A stretch of DNA of 64,000 nucleotides from NCBI GenBank assembly GCA_016213135.1, contig JACRBQ010000079.1, positions 19,058 through 83,057 of the forward strand, read 5' to 3'. The position numbers and the translations under genes are program-made. Source of the stretch: Chloroflexota bacterium. GTDB lineage: Bacteria; Chloroflexota; Anaerolineae; Anaerolineales; VGOW01. Of this stretch, positions 30,095 through 39,146 are shown in pieces (position 1 is the stretch's first letter; every line of letters begins with the position of its first letter). The notes below the pieces were generated by a model. It did not search any database and was not told the DNA's origin. It saw only the letters and a list, made by a program, of their open reading frames with translations.

Positions 30095-30268
30095 ACCGCA
30101 AAGGCGCAAAGAGCGCAAAGGAAGATTAAGAATTGATATTACTCAGTGCCACACGCGAAGCGTTCGACTGCGCGGCGGGCAGCACGCTACGCGTGAAAGG
30201 AGCGAAGCGCAGTTGAAGAAGCCGCCCGCCTGCCCCTGCAAGGGGGTTGCGTCTTTGCGGTGAGGTCT
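30092..30268. repeat. Long composite hairpin element (CCGCAAAGGCGCAAAGAGCGCAAAGG ... GGGGGTTGCGTCTTTGCGGTGAG)
   Basis: Outer arms complementary; the terminal GGGGGTTGCGTCTTTGCGGT is the reverse complement of the unit at 34272-34291. Confidence 0.8.
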
Positions 30269-30294
30269 TGATTGCGGTTGGAGGCCGCGCTATG

Positions 30295-30678
30295 CCATCA
30301 CTGATTCGAGTTCGCATGTCGGCGCACGACGCGCACTATGGCGGCAATCTGGTGGACGGGGCGCGCGTGCTGCAACTTTTCGGCGACGTAGGCACCGAGA
30401 TTTGCATCCGCAACGACGGAGACGAGGGGTTGTTCCGCGCTTACCGCGATATTGAGTTCTTGGCCCCGGTGTACGCCGGTGACTATCTCGAAGTTCGCGG
30501 CGAACTGACGCGCGTGGGACGCACGTCGCGCGACATTCTACTGACCGCGCACAAAGTCATCGCCGCCGAATACGAGAAGGGCGACTCCTGCGCCCGCGTT
30601 CTCGACGAGCCGGTGCTGGTGTGTAAGGCGACGGGGATATGCGTGGTGACGGCGGACAGGCAAAAGCGCTCAGGTTAG
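30295..30678 (+). CDS. Hotdog-fold 3-aminobutyryl-CoA ammonia-lyase (Kal)-like protein
   Basis: [84 protein letters not shown]. Confidence 0.8.
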   Translation, partial: PSLIRVRMSAHDAHYGGNLVDGARVLQLFGDVGTEICIRNDGDEGLFRAYRDIEFLAPVYAGDYLEVRGELTRVGRTSRDILLTAHKVIAAEYEKGDSCARVLDEPVLVCKATGICVVTADRQKRSG

Positions 30679-31574
30679 TTCAGCTTTTGCAACTGCGGCT
30701 GAAAGCCCAACTTGTCCAGCAACTCATTCAATTCGTCGAGTGTCAGCTTTCGCCCCTTGCCCGAAATGGCGACGAGGGCGGCTTCGATCATGTTCGTTCC
30801 AAAGGAGCGGTCTTCCATCACCGGCGTGGTCGTCACCAAGTGGCGCACTCCGGCGGCGCGGAAGATTTGCACGTCTTCCAGCGTGGTGGTGTTGGTGCAG
30901 ATCGTTTTGCCGTCCAAACGCGCGGGCATGAAGCGTTTGATGAAGTGACAGTCCCCGGCGATCACCGTTCCCCACTCGTACCATTTGCCAAATTTGGGCG
31001 TGTTCTTTTCCTGCTTCTCGCCGGTGGGGTAAAGCATTTCAAACGGCATGCGCCCCACCACCGGCATAAGGATCGCCGCCAGCCGCTTGAGGGCGGTTTC
31101 GGAGCGGATCGGAATCGGAATGTCGAGGGCAAACATCAGATCGCCAAATACACATTCGTACTTAGCGTCTAAGAACGATTTGGTCATGCCCCAGCGATCC
31201 ACGCCGGCCGTGAACAGCACGCGTTTGGGTTGAATCTCCGCGCCGATGCTATTTTCGATGAAGGCCGCGACGCGGCGCTCCAGCGTGTTCTTCACGCCCG
31301 TGCCATCCACCAGCGGCGTTTGTTTCACGAAGCGCACCATCGGCTGCACTGAAAAAAACGGATACCATTTGGTATCGGCCATCACGCCCAGGTCGGCGCC
31401 CCCCACGCCAAAGGCATCCACTTTGCCGTCCAACTCCTTATACATTTGGGCAGCCCTTTCCATATCGCCATCGGCGCCAATACGCTCGATGCGGATGGGC
31501 TGGCCGAGCAGGGTGGTTTCGATGGTCTTGTCGCGTTTGGACGATCCGAGGCTGATGCTGACAGCGCGTTTCAT
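30675..31574 (-). CDS. Conserved protein often annotated quinate 5-dehydrogenase (function uncertain)
   Basis: [73 protein letters not shown]. Confidence 0.6.
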   Translation of the reverse strand: MKRAVSISLGSSKRDKTIETTLLGQPIRIERIGADGDMERAAQMYKELDGKVDAFGVGGADLGVMADTKWYPFFSVQPMVRFVKQTPLVDGTGVKNTLERRVAAFIENSIGAEIQPKRVLFTAGVDRWGMTKSFLDAKYECVFGDLMFALDIPIPIRSETALKRLAAILMPVVGRMPFEMLYPTGEKQEKNTPKFGKWYEWGTVIAGDCHFIKRFMPARLDGKTICTNTTTLEDVQIFRAAGVRHLVTTTPVMEDRSFGTNMIEAALVAISGKGRKLTLDELNELLDKLGFQPQLQKLN

Positions 31575-32074
31575 GGGGTGATCCTTTCTCCCAGATAGAT
31601 CACAGAGGCATAGAGGTGGAAGCCGCACGCTTCGGCAGCGCGGCGCGCGGCTCGCTGGTACAAGGGGATGCTGCACATCGGGATGCCGTCGGCCCGGTTG
31701 AGTTCGCTTTCAAATTCCGGCACGACCTCGCCGCAGGGTATCCAATAGAGGCCGTTGCAGCGGCCGCTCGGGGCTTCGGCGACCAGCACGGCTTCGGGGC
31801 CGCGCAGGGGCAGGGCAAAGTCGGCCGTGGCTGCCCTGAGCCGGCTCGGCTCGAAGGCCTGCGCCGGGTTGCGTGTGCCCACCGATTGCCGCAGCGCTTC
31901 GGCGATGGGCGGGGCGGCCGCGATAATACAAGTCTTGTCGAGCAGGCACACCACGGCGCCGGTGCGCGCGGGGTCGGAGATGAAGTGGTTGGTTTGGGAA
32001 TGGAGGTCGCCCGGTTGGCAGCGCAAGAATGCGGCCCAGTGCGCATCGAGTCGGACAAGAAAGTCGGGCGACAT
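31571..32074 (-). CDS. Hypothetical protein, possibly GNAT-related
   Basis: C-terminal DGIPMCSIPLYQRAARRAAEACGFHLYASVIYLGE is GNAT-like; overlaps the next start codon. Confidence 0.45.
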   Translation of the reverse strand: MSPDFLVRLDAHWAAFLRCQPGDLHSQTNHFISDPARTGAVVCLLDKTCIIAAAPPIAEALRQSVGTRNPAQAFEPSRLRAATADFALPLRGPEAVLVAEAPSGRCNGLYWIPCGEVVPEFESELNRADGIPMCSIPLYQRAARRAAEACGFHLYASVIYLGERITP

Positions 32075-32106
32075 CGTGGGCCACTTTACTACGCTTCCGG
32101 CGATTG

Positions 32107-33363
32107 TCAATCAGCGCTTGCCGTCGCGGCAGGCGGAATGGGCTGCTGACTGTAACGCCAAAGCTGGGGCCACCGCCGCGCCACCCATAGCGTAACTGCG
32201 ATGCAGGCCACGCCGCCGGATATGACGGAGAAGGGCGCGCCCAGCCAGGCGGCCACCAGCCCGGCTTCCATTTCGCCCAGTTGCGGCCCGCCCATAAAGA
32301 ACATCATGTTTACCGACACCATGCGCCCGCGCAGGTGGTCGGGCGTGTGGAGCTGGCGCAGGGTGCTGCGGATGACCGTGCTGACGGTGTCGGCGGCGCC
32401 GGTGAGGGCCAGCGCCAAAAATGCCGCGACAAAGACGGTCGAGAATCCAAAGAGCACAGTGGCCGACCCATAGATGAGCACGGCCATGATAAGCACCGGG
32501 CCTTGCTTGTTGATGGTGCGCACAAAGGTGAGGATGAAGGCGGCCACCAACGCGCCCACTGCCGCGGCGGCATACAGCCAGCCGTAGCCGGCCGGGCCGA
32601 CGTGCAGAATGTCTTTGGCGTAAATGGGCAGCAGGGCGTTGGCCGAGGAGAAGAAGGTGGCTATGAAGTCCAGCAACATGGTGGACAGGATGATGGGTGT
32701 GCGCCGCACAAAGCGCAGGCCCTCCAGCGCGGCGCCAACGCTCACCGCCGGGCGATCGGCCCTGGCGATGGTAGGCCGCACATGCATAGCCAGCAAGGCG
32801 ACGATGACGGCGAGGAACGAGGCGGCGTTGAACCAGTAGGCCCACTGCACGCCCGCCTGTGCGATGACGGTGCCGGCCAGGGCCGGGCCGGCGACGGATG
32901 CGGCTTGCATCATGGTGGAGTTGACGCTAAAGGCATTGGGCAGGTCTTCGCGAGGGACGAGGTTGGGGATGAGCGACTGCCGCGCCGGGAGGTCAAACGC
33001 GCCAAAGGCGGAGGAGAGGGCGGCAAGCAGATAGATGGGCCACACGGCTTTGGCGCCGCTCACGGCCAGCAGGCCCAGCAGCGCGGCGCATACGGCCATG
33101 CCCGTTTGGGTGAACATCATCAGCTTGCGGCGATCAAATCGATCGGCGGCGAGGCCGCTGACGAGCGACAAGCCCACTACGGGCACGATGCGCACCAACC
33201 CAACCAGGCCTAACGCCACCGGCTGGTGGGTGACGTCGTACACGTGCCATAGGATGGCGGCGGTTTGCATCATGGAACCGGAGGCCGAGATTAACTGGCC
33301 CAGCCAGAGGAGACGGAAGTCGCGGTGACGCAGGGCGGGAGGGAAGGAGGTGAAAAGGCGCAT
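32107..33363 (-). CDS. MFS transporter (EntS/DHA3-like)
   Basis: MRLFTSFPPALRHRDFRLLWLGQLISASGSMMQTAAILWHVYDVTHQPVALGLVGLVRIVPV...GLAADRFDRRKLM. The ORF-track start at 33567 runs through the repeat hairpin and is not credible. Confidence 0.92.
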   Translation of the reverse strand: MRLFTSFPPALRHRDFRLLWLGQLISASGSMMQTAAILWHVYDVTHQPVALGLVGLVRIVPVVGLSLVSGLAADRFDRRKLMMFTQTGMAVCAALLGLLAVSGAKAVWPIYLLAALSSAFGAFDLPARQSLIPNLVPREDLPNAFSVNSTMMQAASVAGPALAGTVIAQAGVQWAYWFNAASFLAVIVALLAMHVRPTIARADRPAVSVGAALEGLRFVRRTPIILSTMLLDFIATFFSSANALLPIYAKDILHVGPAGYGWLYAAAAVGALVAAFILTFVRTINKQGPVLIMAVLIYGSATVLFGFSTVFVAAFLALALTGAADTVSTVIRSTLRQLHTPDHLRGRMVSVNMMFFMGGPQLGEMEAGLVAAWLGAPFSVISGGVACIAVTLWVARRWPQLWRYSQQPIPPAATASAD

Positions 33364-33369
33364 AAATGG

Positions 33370-33428
33370 AAACGATGAATGATGAACGCGGAACGATGAA
33401 CGGGGTTTTCGTTCATCATTCATCGTTT
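33370..33428. repeat. Period-7 hairpin, perfect 19-bp arms
   Basis: AAACGATGAATGATGAACG (33370-33388) / CGTTCATCATTCATCGTTT (33410-33428). Confidence 0.95.
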
Positions 33429-33430
33429 GC

Positions 33431-34264
33431 CTAGCTTCCCCAATCGCGCAGGTAGAGGAAGTCGTACCCGACGGTGCGATTGCTGAGTTTGGCGATGAGG
33501 GGCGGCATGCGCTTGAACTGGTTGCGGCGGATGGTGGCAATGACGCGATCGACGAAGGCGGGGGCAAAGCCGGCGGCCACGACCTCGTCGCGGCTGTAGC
33601 GCTGGTCTACCAGCAAATACAGTAGTTGATCCACTTCGGCATAGGTGTAGCCCAACTCGCCTTCATCCGTCTGGCCGATCCAGAGATCGGCGGTGGGGGG
33701 TTTGTCGATGACCGGCTGCGGCACGCCGATGGCGGCGGACAATTGCCGCACCTGCGTTTTGTACAGGTCGCCCAGCGGGTTGAGGGCCGAGGCGGCGTCG
33801 CCAAAGATAGTGCTGTAGCCCAGCAGGATTTCGGTTTTGTTGCCGGTGCCGACCACCAACCCGCCCCACGCAGCCGATTGATCGTACAGCACGATCATGC
33901 GGGCGCGGGCCATGGCGTTGCCCCGCCGTTTGGTGTCGGCCTCGGGCACGTGCTCGAATAGCGGGTCCACCATCGAGGTGATCTCGATGACTTTATCCGG
34001 CACGTGATACTGGTCGATGACGAGTTGCGCGTCGGCCATGCTCTGCGGCGACGAGGTTTTGTAGGGCATGCGAACGGCCAGCACGTTTTGCGGGCCGAGG
34101 GCTTCGGCGGCCAGCGCGCAACTCAGCGCCGAGTCGATGCCGCCCGAGAGGCCGATGACTGCCCGCGACAGGCCGGTGCGGGTCGCTTCCTCGCGGAGGA
34201 ACGAGACGAGGATTTTGCGGGCCAGACCAGTGTTGATACGAAGGCGATCTGTAAGGTTGTTCAT
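33431..34264 (-). CDS. nadE: NAD+ synthetase (synthetase domain only)
   Basis: [42 protein letters not shown]...[37 protein letters not shown]. Confidence 0.96.
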   Translation of the reverse strand: MNNLTDRLRINTGLARKILVSFLREEATRTGLSRAVIGLSGGIDSALSCALAAEALGPQNVLAVRMPYKTSSPQSMADAQLVIDQYHVPDKVIEITSMVDPLFEHVPEADTKRRGNAMARARMIVLYDQSAAWGGLVVGTGNKTEILLGYSTIFGDAASALNPLGDLYKTQVRQLSAAIGVPQPVIDKPPTADLWIGQTDEGELGYTYAEVDQLLYLLVDQRYSRDEVVAAGFAPAFVDRVIATIRRNQFKRMPPLIAKLSNRTVGYDFLYLRDWGS

Positions 34265-34267
34265 TTT

Positions 34268-34318
34268 TCTAACCGCAAAGACGCAACCCCCTGAAGGGGG
34301 TCGCGCCTTCGCGGTGAA
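34268..34318. repeat. Hairpin element ACCGCAAAGACGCAA-CCCCCTGAAGGGGG-TCGCGCCTTCGCGGT
   Basis: CCCCC-TGAA-GGGGG core with ACCGC/GCGGT outer arms, between two co-directional NAD-synthesis genes. Confidence 0.85.
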
Positions 34319-35173
34319 TCAATCTCCGTTGACTATGCGAGTTAATTCTCGCATGACAAGCGCAGTGCGCTCGTCGCGCAAAATGGGCAGGCGGGCGCGG
34401 GTGCGGTGCAGTTGGTTGAGGTCCAGCGCCGCCAGGGTGAGGGCTTCGTCGAAGTACGGGCCATGGGCCACCGGCTCGCCGTCGGGGTCGAACACGATGG
34501 AGCCGCCCCAGAAGTTCAGCCCGTCTTCGAATCCGGCGCGGTTGGTGTGGGCCACGAAGTTGGTGAACAGGCTGGCGTAGGCCCGGCCCACATGCTCCAC
34601 CCAGCGGGCCGAACCAAGCTGCTCGCCGTCGTCGAGGCCGCGCCCCGGGCTGGCCGATTGCATGAGCAAAATATCCGCGCCGTCGAGCCACAGCAAATAG
34701 GGCGGGCTGGCGTGCCAGAAGTCTTCGCAGATGAGCATGCCCACGCGGCCCCACGGCGTGTCAAAGGCGCGAATGGAATCGCCCCAGGCAAAGAAGCGGC
34801 CCTCGTCGAACATGCCGTAGGTGGGCAGATATACTTTGTGGTGCACGTGCAGCACCTGTCCCTTGGAAAGGTAGGCGGCGGCGATGTAAAAGCGGTGGCG
34901 CGAGTCTTCGTCCACAAAGCCCACCATCACGTCGAGTTTCCGGCTGGCCTCGAGCAATTGGGCAAACACCGGGTCGTCGGCAGTGGGGCGGTGGGCCACG
35001 GTGGGGGCGAGGTCTTGCAGCACGTAGCCGGTGAGCGACAGTTCGGGGAAGCACAGCAGTTGCGCGCCCTGCGCCGCGGCCTGATCAATGTAGGCCAGAT
35101 GCTTGTCGAGGTTGGCTTGCACGTCGCCGAGTTTGGTTTTGATTTGCGCGAGGCCGAGAGTGAGAAGAGTCAT
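34319..35173 (-). CDS. Nitrilase-superfamily amidase, probable glutaminase subunit partner of NadE
   Basis: LGLAQIKTKLGDVQANLDKHLAYIDQAAAQGAQLLCFPELSLTGY...HHKVYLPTYGMFDEGRFFAWGD...GMLICEDFWH. Confidence 0.9.
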   Translation of the reverse strand: MTLLTLGLAQIKTKLGDVQANLDKHLAYIDQAAAQGAQLLCFPELSLTGYVLQDLAPTVAHRPTADDPVFAQLLEASRKLDVMVGFVDEDSRHRFYIAAAYLSKGQVLHVHHKVYLPTYGMFDEGRFFAWGDSIRAFDTPWGRVGMLICEDFWHASPPYLLWLDGADILLMQSASPGRGLDDGEQLGSARWVEHVGRAYASLFTNFVAHTNRAGFEDGLNFWGGSIVFDPDGEPVAHGPYFDEALTLAALDLNQLHRTRARLPILRDERTALVMRELTRIVNGD

Positions 35174-35175
35174 AG

Positions 35176-35246
35176 TAAGGATGAAGGATGAAGGGTGAAG
35201 GATGAAAGCGGTTTATCTTCCGCCTTCATAATTCAGCCTTCAGCCT
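35176..35246. repeat. Two period-7 families back to back (AGGATGA and TTCAGCC)
   Basis: aggatga|aggatga|agggtga|aggatga ... ttcagcc|ttcagcc|ttctttt. Confidence 0.85.
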
Positions 35247-36015
35247 TCTTTTCTTGCTCCATTGCCCACAGGGCCACCAGCGCCACTACGCCCAGCAGGG
35301 CCATCACCGCGTCGGTCACGGTGTCCAGCCGCAAGCCCAGCATCGGCGGTATGTCGTCGCCGCGCACAAAGCTCACCGCCAGCGACACCACGGCAATGAG
35401 CGCCGCCGCCGCGGCAAAGCGAAACCCGCACGGCCATTGGCGATCTCTCTGCGAAAACAAATACCCGAACGCAATTGCGCTCAGGCCCAGCCCGATGATC
35501 TGCGTGGGCCAGCGCGGCAGCACCACGCCGTACAGGTCGGGCCAGTTCACGGCAAACGGCAGTGTGCCCGGCGGCACGGCGGCCCCGGCGGCGCACCCGG
35601 CGGCGGCGCACCCGCCCCAGCCCAGCGCGGCCAGCGCCAACGCGGGCAGGGCCAATTCGTCCAGCATCAGCAGGGCGGGTTCACGTTTGGGAATGGCATA
35701 CGTCAGCAACCCGGTTGCGCCGCCGAGCAATGCGCCCGGCCAGGCGTAGCCGCCATCCCACAACCGCAAAATCTCGGCCATATGGCTCTGAAAATACACC
35801 CAGTTGCCCAGCGCAAACGCCAGCCGCCCGCCGATGAACGCGCCCGCCGCGGCGCACAACCCGGCATCCAGCCAGCGGCCCGGCTCGCGCCCGTGCGCCG
35901 GAGCGCGCCGCCAAAGCCAGATTAGCGCGGCGACCATCCCTGCATCAATGAGAAGGGTGTACGTATGAATGGTGAGCGGCCCAATCGCCAGCGTAGGGAG
36001 CATGGCCGTAATCAT
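35233..36015 (-). CDS. Prolipoprotein diacylglyceryl transferase-like protein
   Basis: MLPTLAIGPLTIHTYTLLIDAGMVAALIWLWRRAP...AFIGGRLAFALGNWVYF...AWPGALLGGATGLLTYA. Confidence 0.7.
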   Translation of the reverse strand: MITAMLPTLAIGPLTIHTYTLLIDAGMVAALIWLWRRAPAHGREPGRWLDAGLCAAAGAFIGGRLAFALGNWVYFQSHMAEILRLWDGGYAWPGALLGGATGLLTYAIPKREPALLMLDELALPALALAALGWGGCAAAGCAAGAAVPPGTLPFAVNWPDLYGVVLPRWPTQIIGLGLSAIAFGYLFSQRDRQWPCGFRFAAAAALIAVVSLAVSFVRGDDIPPMLGLRLDTVTDAVMALLGVVALVALWAMEQEKKAEG

Positions 36016-36034
36016 ACTATAATCATCGCGGGTT

Positions 36035-36643
36035 ATGAACAAAGTCCATCGCCATCTGCTTGTCCTCCTGCCCGCGCTGCTCGCCGCGTGCCTCCCCGGC
36101 CCGGCGCCGGCCACCGGCGGAGCGCCCACGCCGCCGCCCGTCACGGCTGCTGTGAGTCAACCGGCCACGCCGCTCCCCGGCGGAACGGTGATGCCCACCG
36201 ATACCGCGCTCATCGAACTGGCCCCGCCCACAGCCACCTTTGGCTCGGCGGCGTCACCGCAGGGGCAGGGCACGGCTGCGGCCAGCCCCGCCGGCACGCC
36301 TACCAGCACCCCGCTTCCCGGCGGGCCGATGGTGTTTGGCAAGGTGCAATTCATCTCCGCCGTGCGCGATCCTACTCGCGCTCCCAATGGCTCCATCGCC
36401 ACCCTGACGGTGGAGTTTTCCGGCAGCCGCCCGCCCTACGAAGTGCGGCACGATGGCGTGGTGGTCTTGGCCGCCTCCAACGGCGATGGTACGTTTGAAC
36501 GGGATGGGCTGATATATACTTTCATCCACTTCAACATCAACAAAGCGTGCGGCGGCAACATCGTCGGAACCGTGAGCGTCACCGGCGGCGACAACCAAAC
36601 CGTGACCCACGACTACTACATTGCCGACGCGCCCTGCACGTAA
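36035..36643 (+). CDS. Predicted lipoprotein, unknown function
   Basis: MNKVHRHLLVLLPALLAACLPGPAPATGG (lipobox LLAAC), Pro/Thr linker, C-terminal Ig-like segment. Confidence 0.7.
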   Translation: MNKVHRHLLVLLPALLAACLPGPAPATGGAPTPPPVTAAVSQPATPLPGGTVMPTDTALIELAPPTATFGSAASPQGQGTAAASPAGTPTSTPLPGGPMVFGKVQFISAVRDPTRAPNGSIATLTVEFSGSRPPYEVRHDGVVVLAASNGDGTFERDGLIYTFIHFNINKACGGNIVGTVSVTGGDNQTVTHDYYIADAPCT

Positions 36644-36657
36644 AGCCAACCTGCCCT

Positions 36658-38199
36658 ATGCGAATTGACCGTCGACTCACCAGCGGCCCCCCACCCGTGC
36701 GCCCGCGTCGCCCCCCGGTCCGTTTGCCGCTCGGCGGCTTTGGCCTGTGGCTTGCCCTCTCGGGCGCAAGCCTCGCCGCCGCCCTGTTGGTGCTGACGCT
36801 GCACGTTGTGTTGTTTGCCACGGGCCGCGCCGGCCTGCCTCGCGGGCTGGTGGTGGCCGGCGTGCCCGTGGGCGGCCTCAGCCGCGCCGAGGCCGAGCGC
36901 CGGTTGGATCGCGCTTATGGCTCGCCGGTAACCCTCGACTACGGCGGCAGCCCCATTCAACTCGACCCGGCACAGCTCAATTTTTATTTGGATAAAGACG
37001 GCATGATGGCGGCGGTGACCGACTCGCCGTCCACCGGATCGGCGCTGGCCGCCTTTTGGGATTATCTGTGGGGGCGCGTGCCACTGCCCCCGGCCCCGGT
37101 GCCATTGCAGGCCAATTACGACCAATCGCGGCTGGACGCTTTTGTGGCCGATGTGGCGGCCCGCTACGACGACCCCGGCACGCCCGCCCGCGCCGACCCC
37201 GACACCCTCAGCTTCATCCCCGGCTCCGCCGGATACAAATTGAATCGGGACGCGGCTTACGCGCAGATCAACACCGCCCTGCGCTCGCCCACGCAGCGAT
37301 CGGTGACGCTCACCATCAACCACTTCGAGCAAGCGCCGCCCACCTACGACACACTGGCCGACCTCCTGCGGACCGACGTGCAGTTGTTCCAGTTCGGCGG
37401 CACGGTCAGCATTTTCGTAGCCGACCTGCGCAGCGGCGATACGATCAATATGGCGCTGCGCGACGGCCGGCCCGTGGACGTGGGGCAGGGCATTTCGTAT
37501 TCGGGCATGAGCACCATCAAAATCCCGGTGATGGTCACCTTCTTCCGCTATCAGGATGGCCCGCCCACGCCCGACGAGCAACTGCTGCTCGACGGCATCT
37601 TTGGCGAGTCGGCCAACGCCTACACCGATCTGCTGTTAGGCATTATGGGGCAGGGCAGCGGACTTATCGGCACGAACCTCGTCAGCGACACCATGGCCGA
37701 ACTGGGGTTGCCCAACACTTACCTGGCCGGGCTGCTCGACACGCTGGGAGCCATCACCACCCCGCGCAACACCCCCGGCAACACCCGCGCCGACATTGAC
37801 CTCAGCCCCGACCGCTACAACCAGACTGCCGCGCCCGACATGGGCAAGCTGCTGGTGATGATCTACGATTGCTCGCAAGGCGGCGGCAAGCTCATGGAAA
37901 CCCTCCCCGGCCAATTCACCGCCGAGGAATGCCAGAAGATGATTGACCTGCTGAAAGAAAACGCCGTGGGGCCGATCTTCATCGCCGGCGGCTCGCCGGG
38001 GGCGGTGGTGGCTCACAAGCACGGCTGGGATTTGCTGCCGCTGAACAACGTGGGCGATGCCGCGCTGGTATTCTCGCAGGGCGGCGACTACGCCATGACG
38101 GTGTACATCCACCGCGACGACCCCGTTCCCTTCGACGAGGCCAACCGGCTCATCATCTCACTGGCGACGGGGGTGTTTAACTACTACAATAGGAAGTGA
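36658..38199 (+). CDS. Serine hydrolase / class A beta-lactamase-like protein with N-terminal TM and PG-binding-4-like region
   Basis: GISYSGMSTIKIPVMVTFFRYQ (SxxK: STIK); DLLLGIMGQGSGLIGTNLVSDTMAELGLPNTYLAGLLDT; VVAHKHGWD. Confidence 0.75.
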   Translation: MRIDRRLTSGPPPVRPRRPPVRLPLGGFGLWLALSGASLAAALLVLTLHVVLFATGRAGLPRGLVVAGVPVGGLSRAEAERRLDRAYGSPVTLDYGGSPIQLDPAQLNFYLDKDGMMAAVTDSPSTGSALAAFWDYLWGRVPLPPAPVPLQANYDQSRLDAFVADVAARYDDPGTPARADPDTLSFIPGSAGYKLNRDAAYAQINTALRSPTQRSVTLTINHFEQAPPTYDTLADLLRTDVQLFQFGGTVSIFVADLRSGDTINMALRDGRPVDVGQGISYSGMSTIKIPVMVTFFRYQDGPPTPDEQLLLDGIFGESANAYTDLLLGIMGQGSGLIGTNLVSDTMAELGLPNTYLAGLLDTLGAITTPRNTPGNTRADIDLSPDRYNQTAAPDMGKLLVMIYDCSQGGGKLMETLPGQFTAEECQKMIDLLKENAVGPIFIAGGSPGAVVAHKHGWDLLPLNNVGDAALVFSQGGDYAMTVYIHRDDPVPFDEANRLIISLATGVFNYYNRK

Positions 38200-39146
38200 T
38201 GAAAACAACCATTCTCGAACATCGCCCTCATCTACCCAAACCCTTCTACAAACAGAAGTTTGGCGCTGCTTACCTTGGCGATAGCCTTGCGCTTATGCAA
38301 AAGCTCAAAGCAGACTCGATAAATCTGATCCTGACATCCCCGCCCTTCGCTCTTACACGTAAGAAGGAGTATGGGAATGCGAGCGAGGATGAATATGTTG
38401 AATGGTTCTTGCCATTTGCTAGAGAGTTCCGAAGATTGTTGAAAGCCGACGGTTCATTAGTTATTGACCTGGGGGGAGCTTATCTGCCGGGTGTGCCTGT
38501 TCGCAGCATATACCAATTTGAATTGCTGGTCAGATTGTGCAAGGAACTCGACTTCTTCCTCGCGCAGGAGTTTTATCATTACAACCCCGCCCGCTTGCCT
38601 AGCCCCGCCGAATGGGTAACAGTACGGCGGATCCGCACTAAAGATGCAGTCAATGTTGTGTGGTGGTTATCTAAGACTGAATTTCCTAAAGCAGACAATC
38701 GCAATGTTCTCGTAGAATACAGCGATAGCATGAAGAAGCTTCTGAAAAATGGCTATAAGCCGGCGCTTCGACCGAGTGGTCATGATATCTCGAATAGATT
38801 TAGCAAAGATAATGACGGCGCAATACCGCCCAACCTCCTCTCTTTGGCCAATACGGAGTCTAACAGCGTTTATCTTCGACGATGCAAAGAAGCTAATGTC
38901 AAACCACACCCTGCGCGCTTCCCGCCAGCCTTCGCTAAATTCTTCATAGAGTTTCTTACAGACAAGGACGATCTTGTACTGGATCCTTTTGCAGGCTCTA
39001 ATACAACAGGATATATTGCTGAACGTCTCGGGCGGCAGTGGGTGGCCTTTGAGATTGAGAAGAGCTACCTAGAAGGCAGCCTCTACCGATTTGAAGCAGA
39101 CGACGATCTATTCTCAATCTTGAGGGAAAATGACAAGGTTAAGTAA
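38196..39146 (+). CDS. Site-specific DNA methyltransferase (N4-cytosine/N6-adenine class)
   Basis: INLILTSPPFALTRKKEYGN (motif IV TSPPF); DLVLDPFAGSNTTGYIAERLGRQWVAFEI (FxGxxxT-type motif I region); visibly lower GC than flanks. Confidence 0.92.
   Translation: MMKTTILEHRPHLPKPFYKQKFGAAYLGDSLALMQKLKADSINLILTSPPFALTRKKEYGNASEDEYVEWFLPFAREFRRLLKADGSLVIDLGGAYLPGVPVRSIYQFELLVRLCKELDFFLAQEFYHYNPARLPSPAEWVTVRRIRTKDAVNVVWWLSKTEFPKADNRNVLVEYSDSMKKLLKNGYKPALRPSGHDISNRFSKDNDGAIPPNLLSLANTESNSVYLRRCKEANVKPHPARFPPAFAKFFIEFLTDKDDLVLDPFAGSNTTGYIAERLGRQWVAFEIEKSYLEGSLYRFEADDDLFSILRENDKVK

Noticed and set aside
33370-33567. N-terminal extension of the MFS ORF ([12 protein letters not shown]...RVHHSSFPF)
   Set aside because: Extension is shadow translation of nadE and the heptamer hairpin; the natural start is MRLFTSFPPALRHRDF at 33363.
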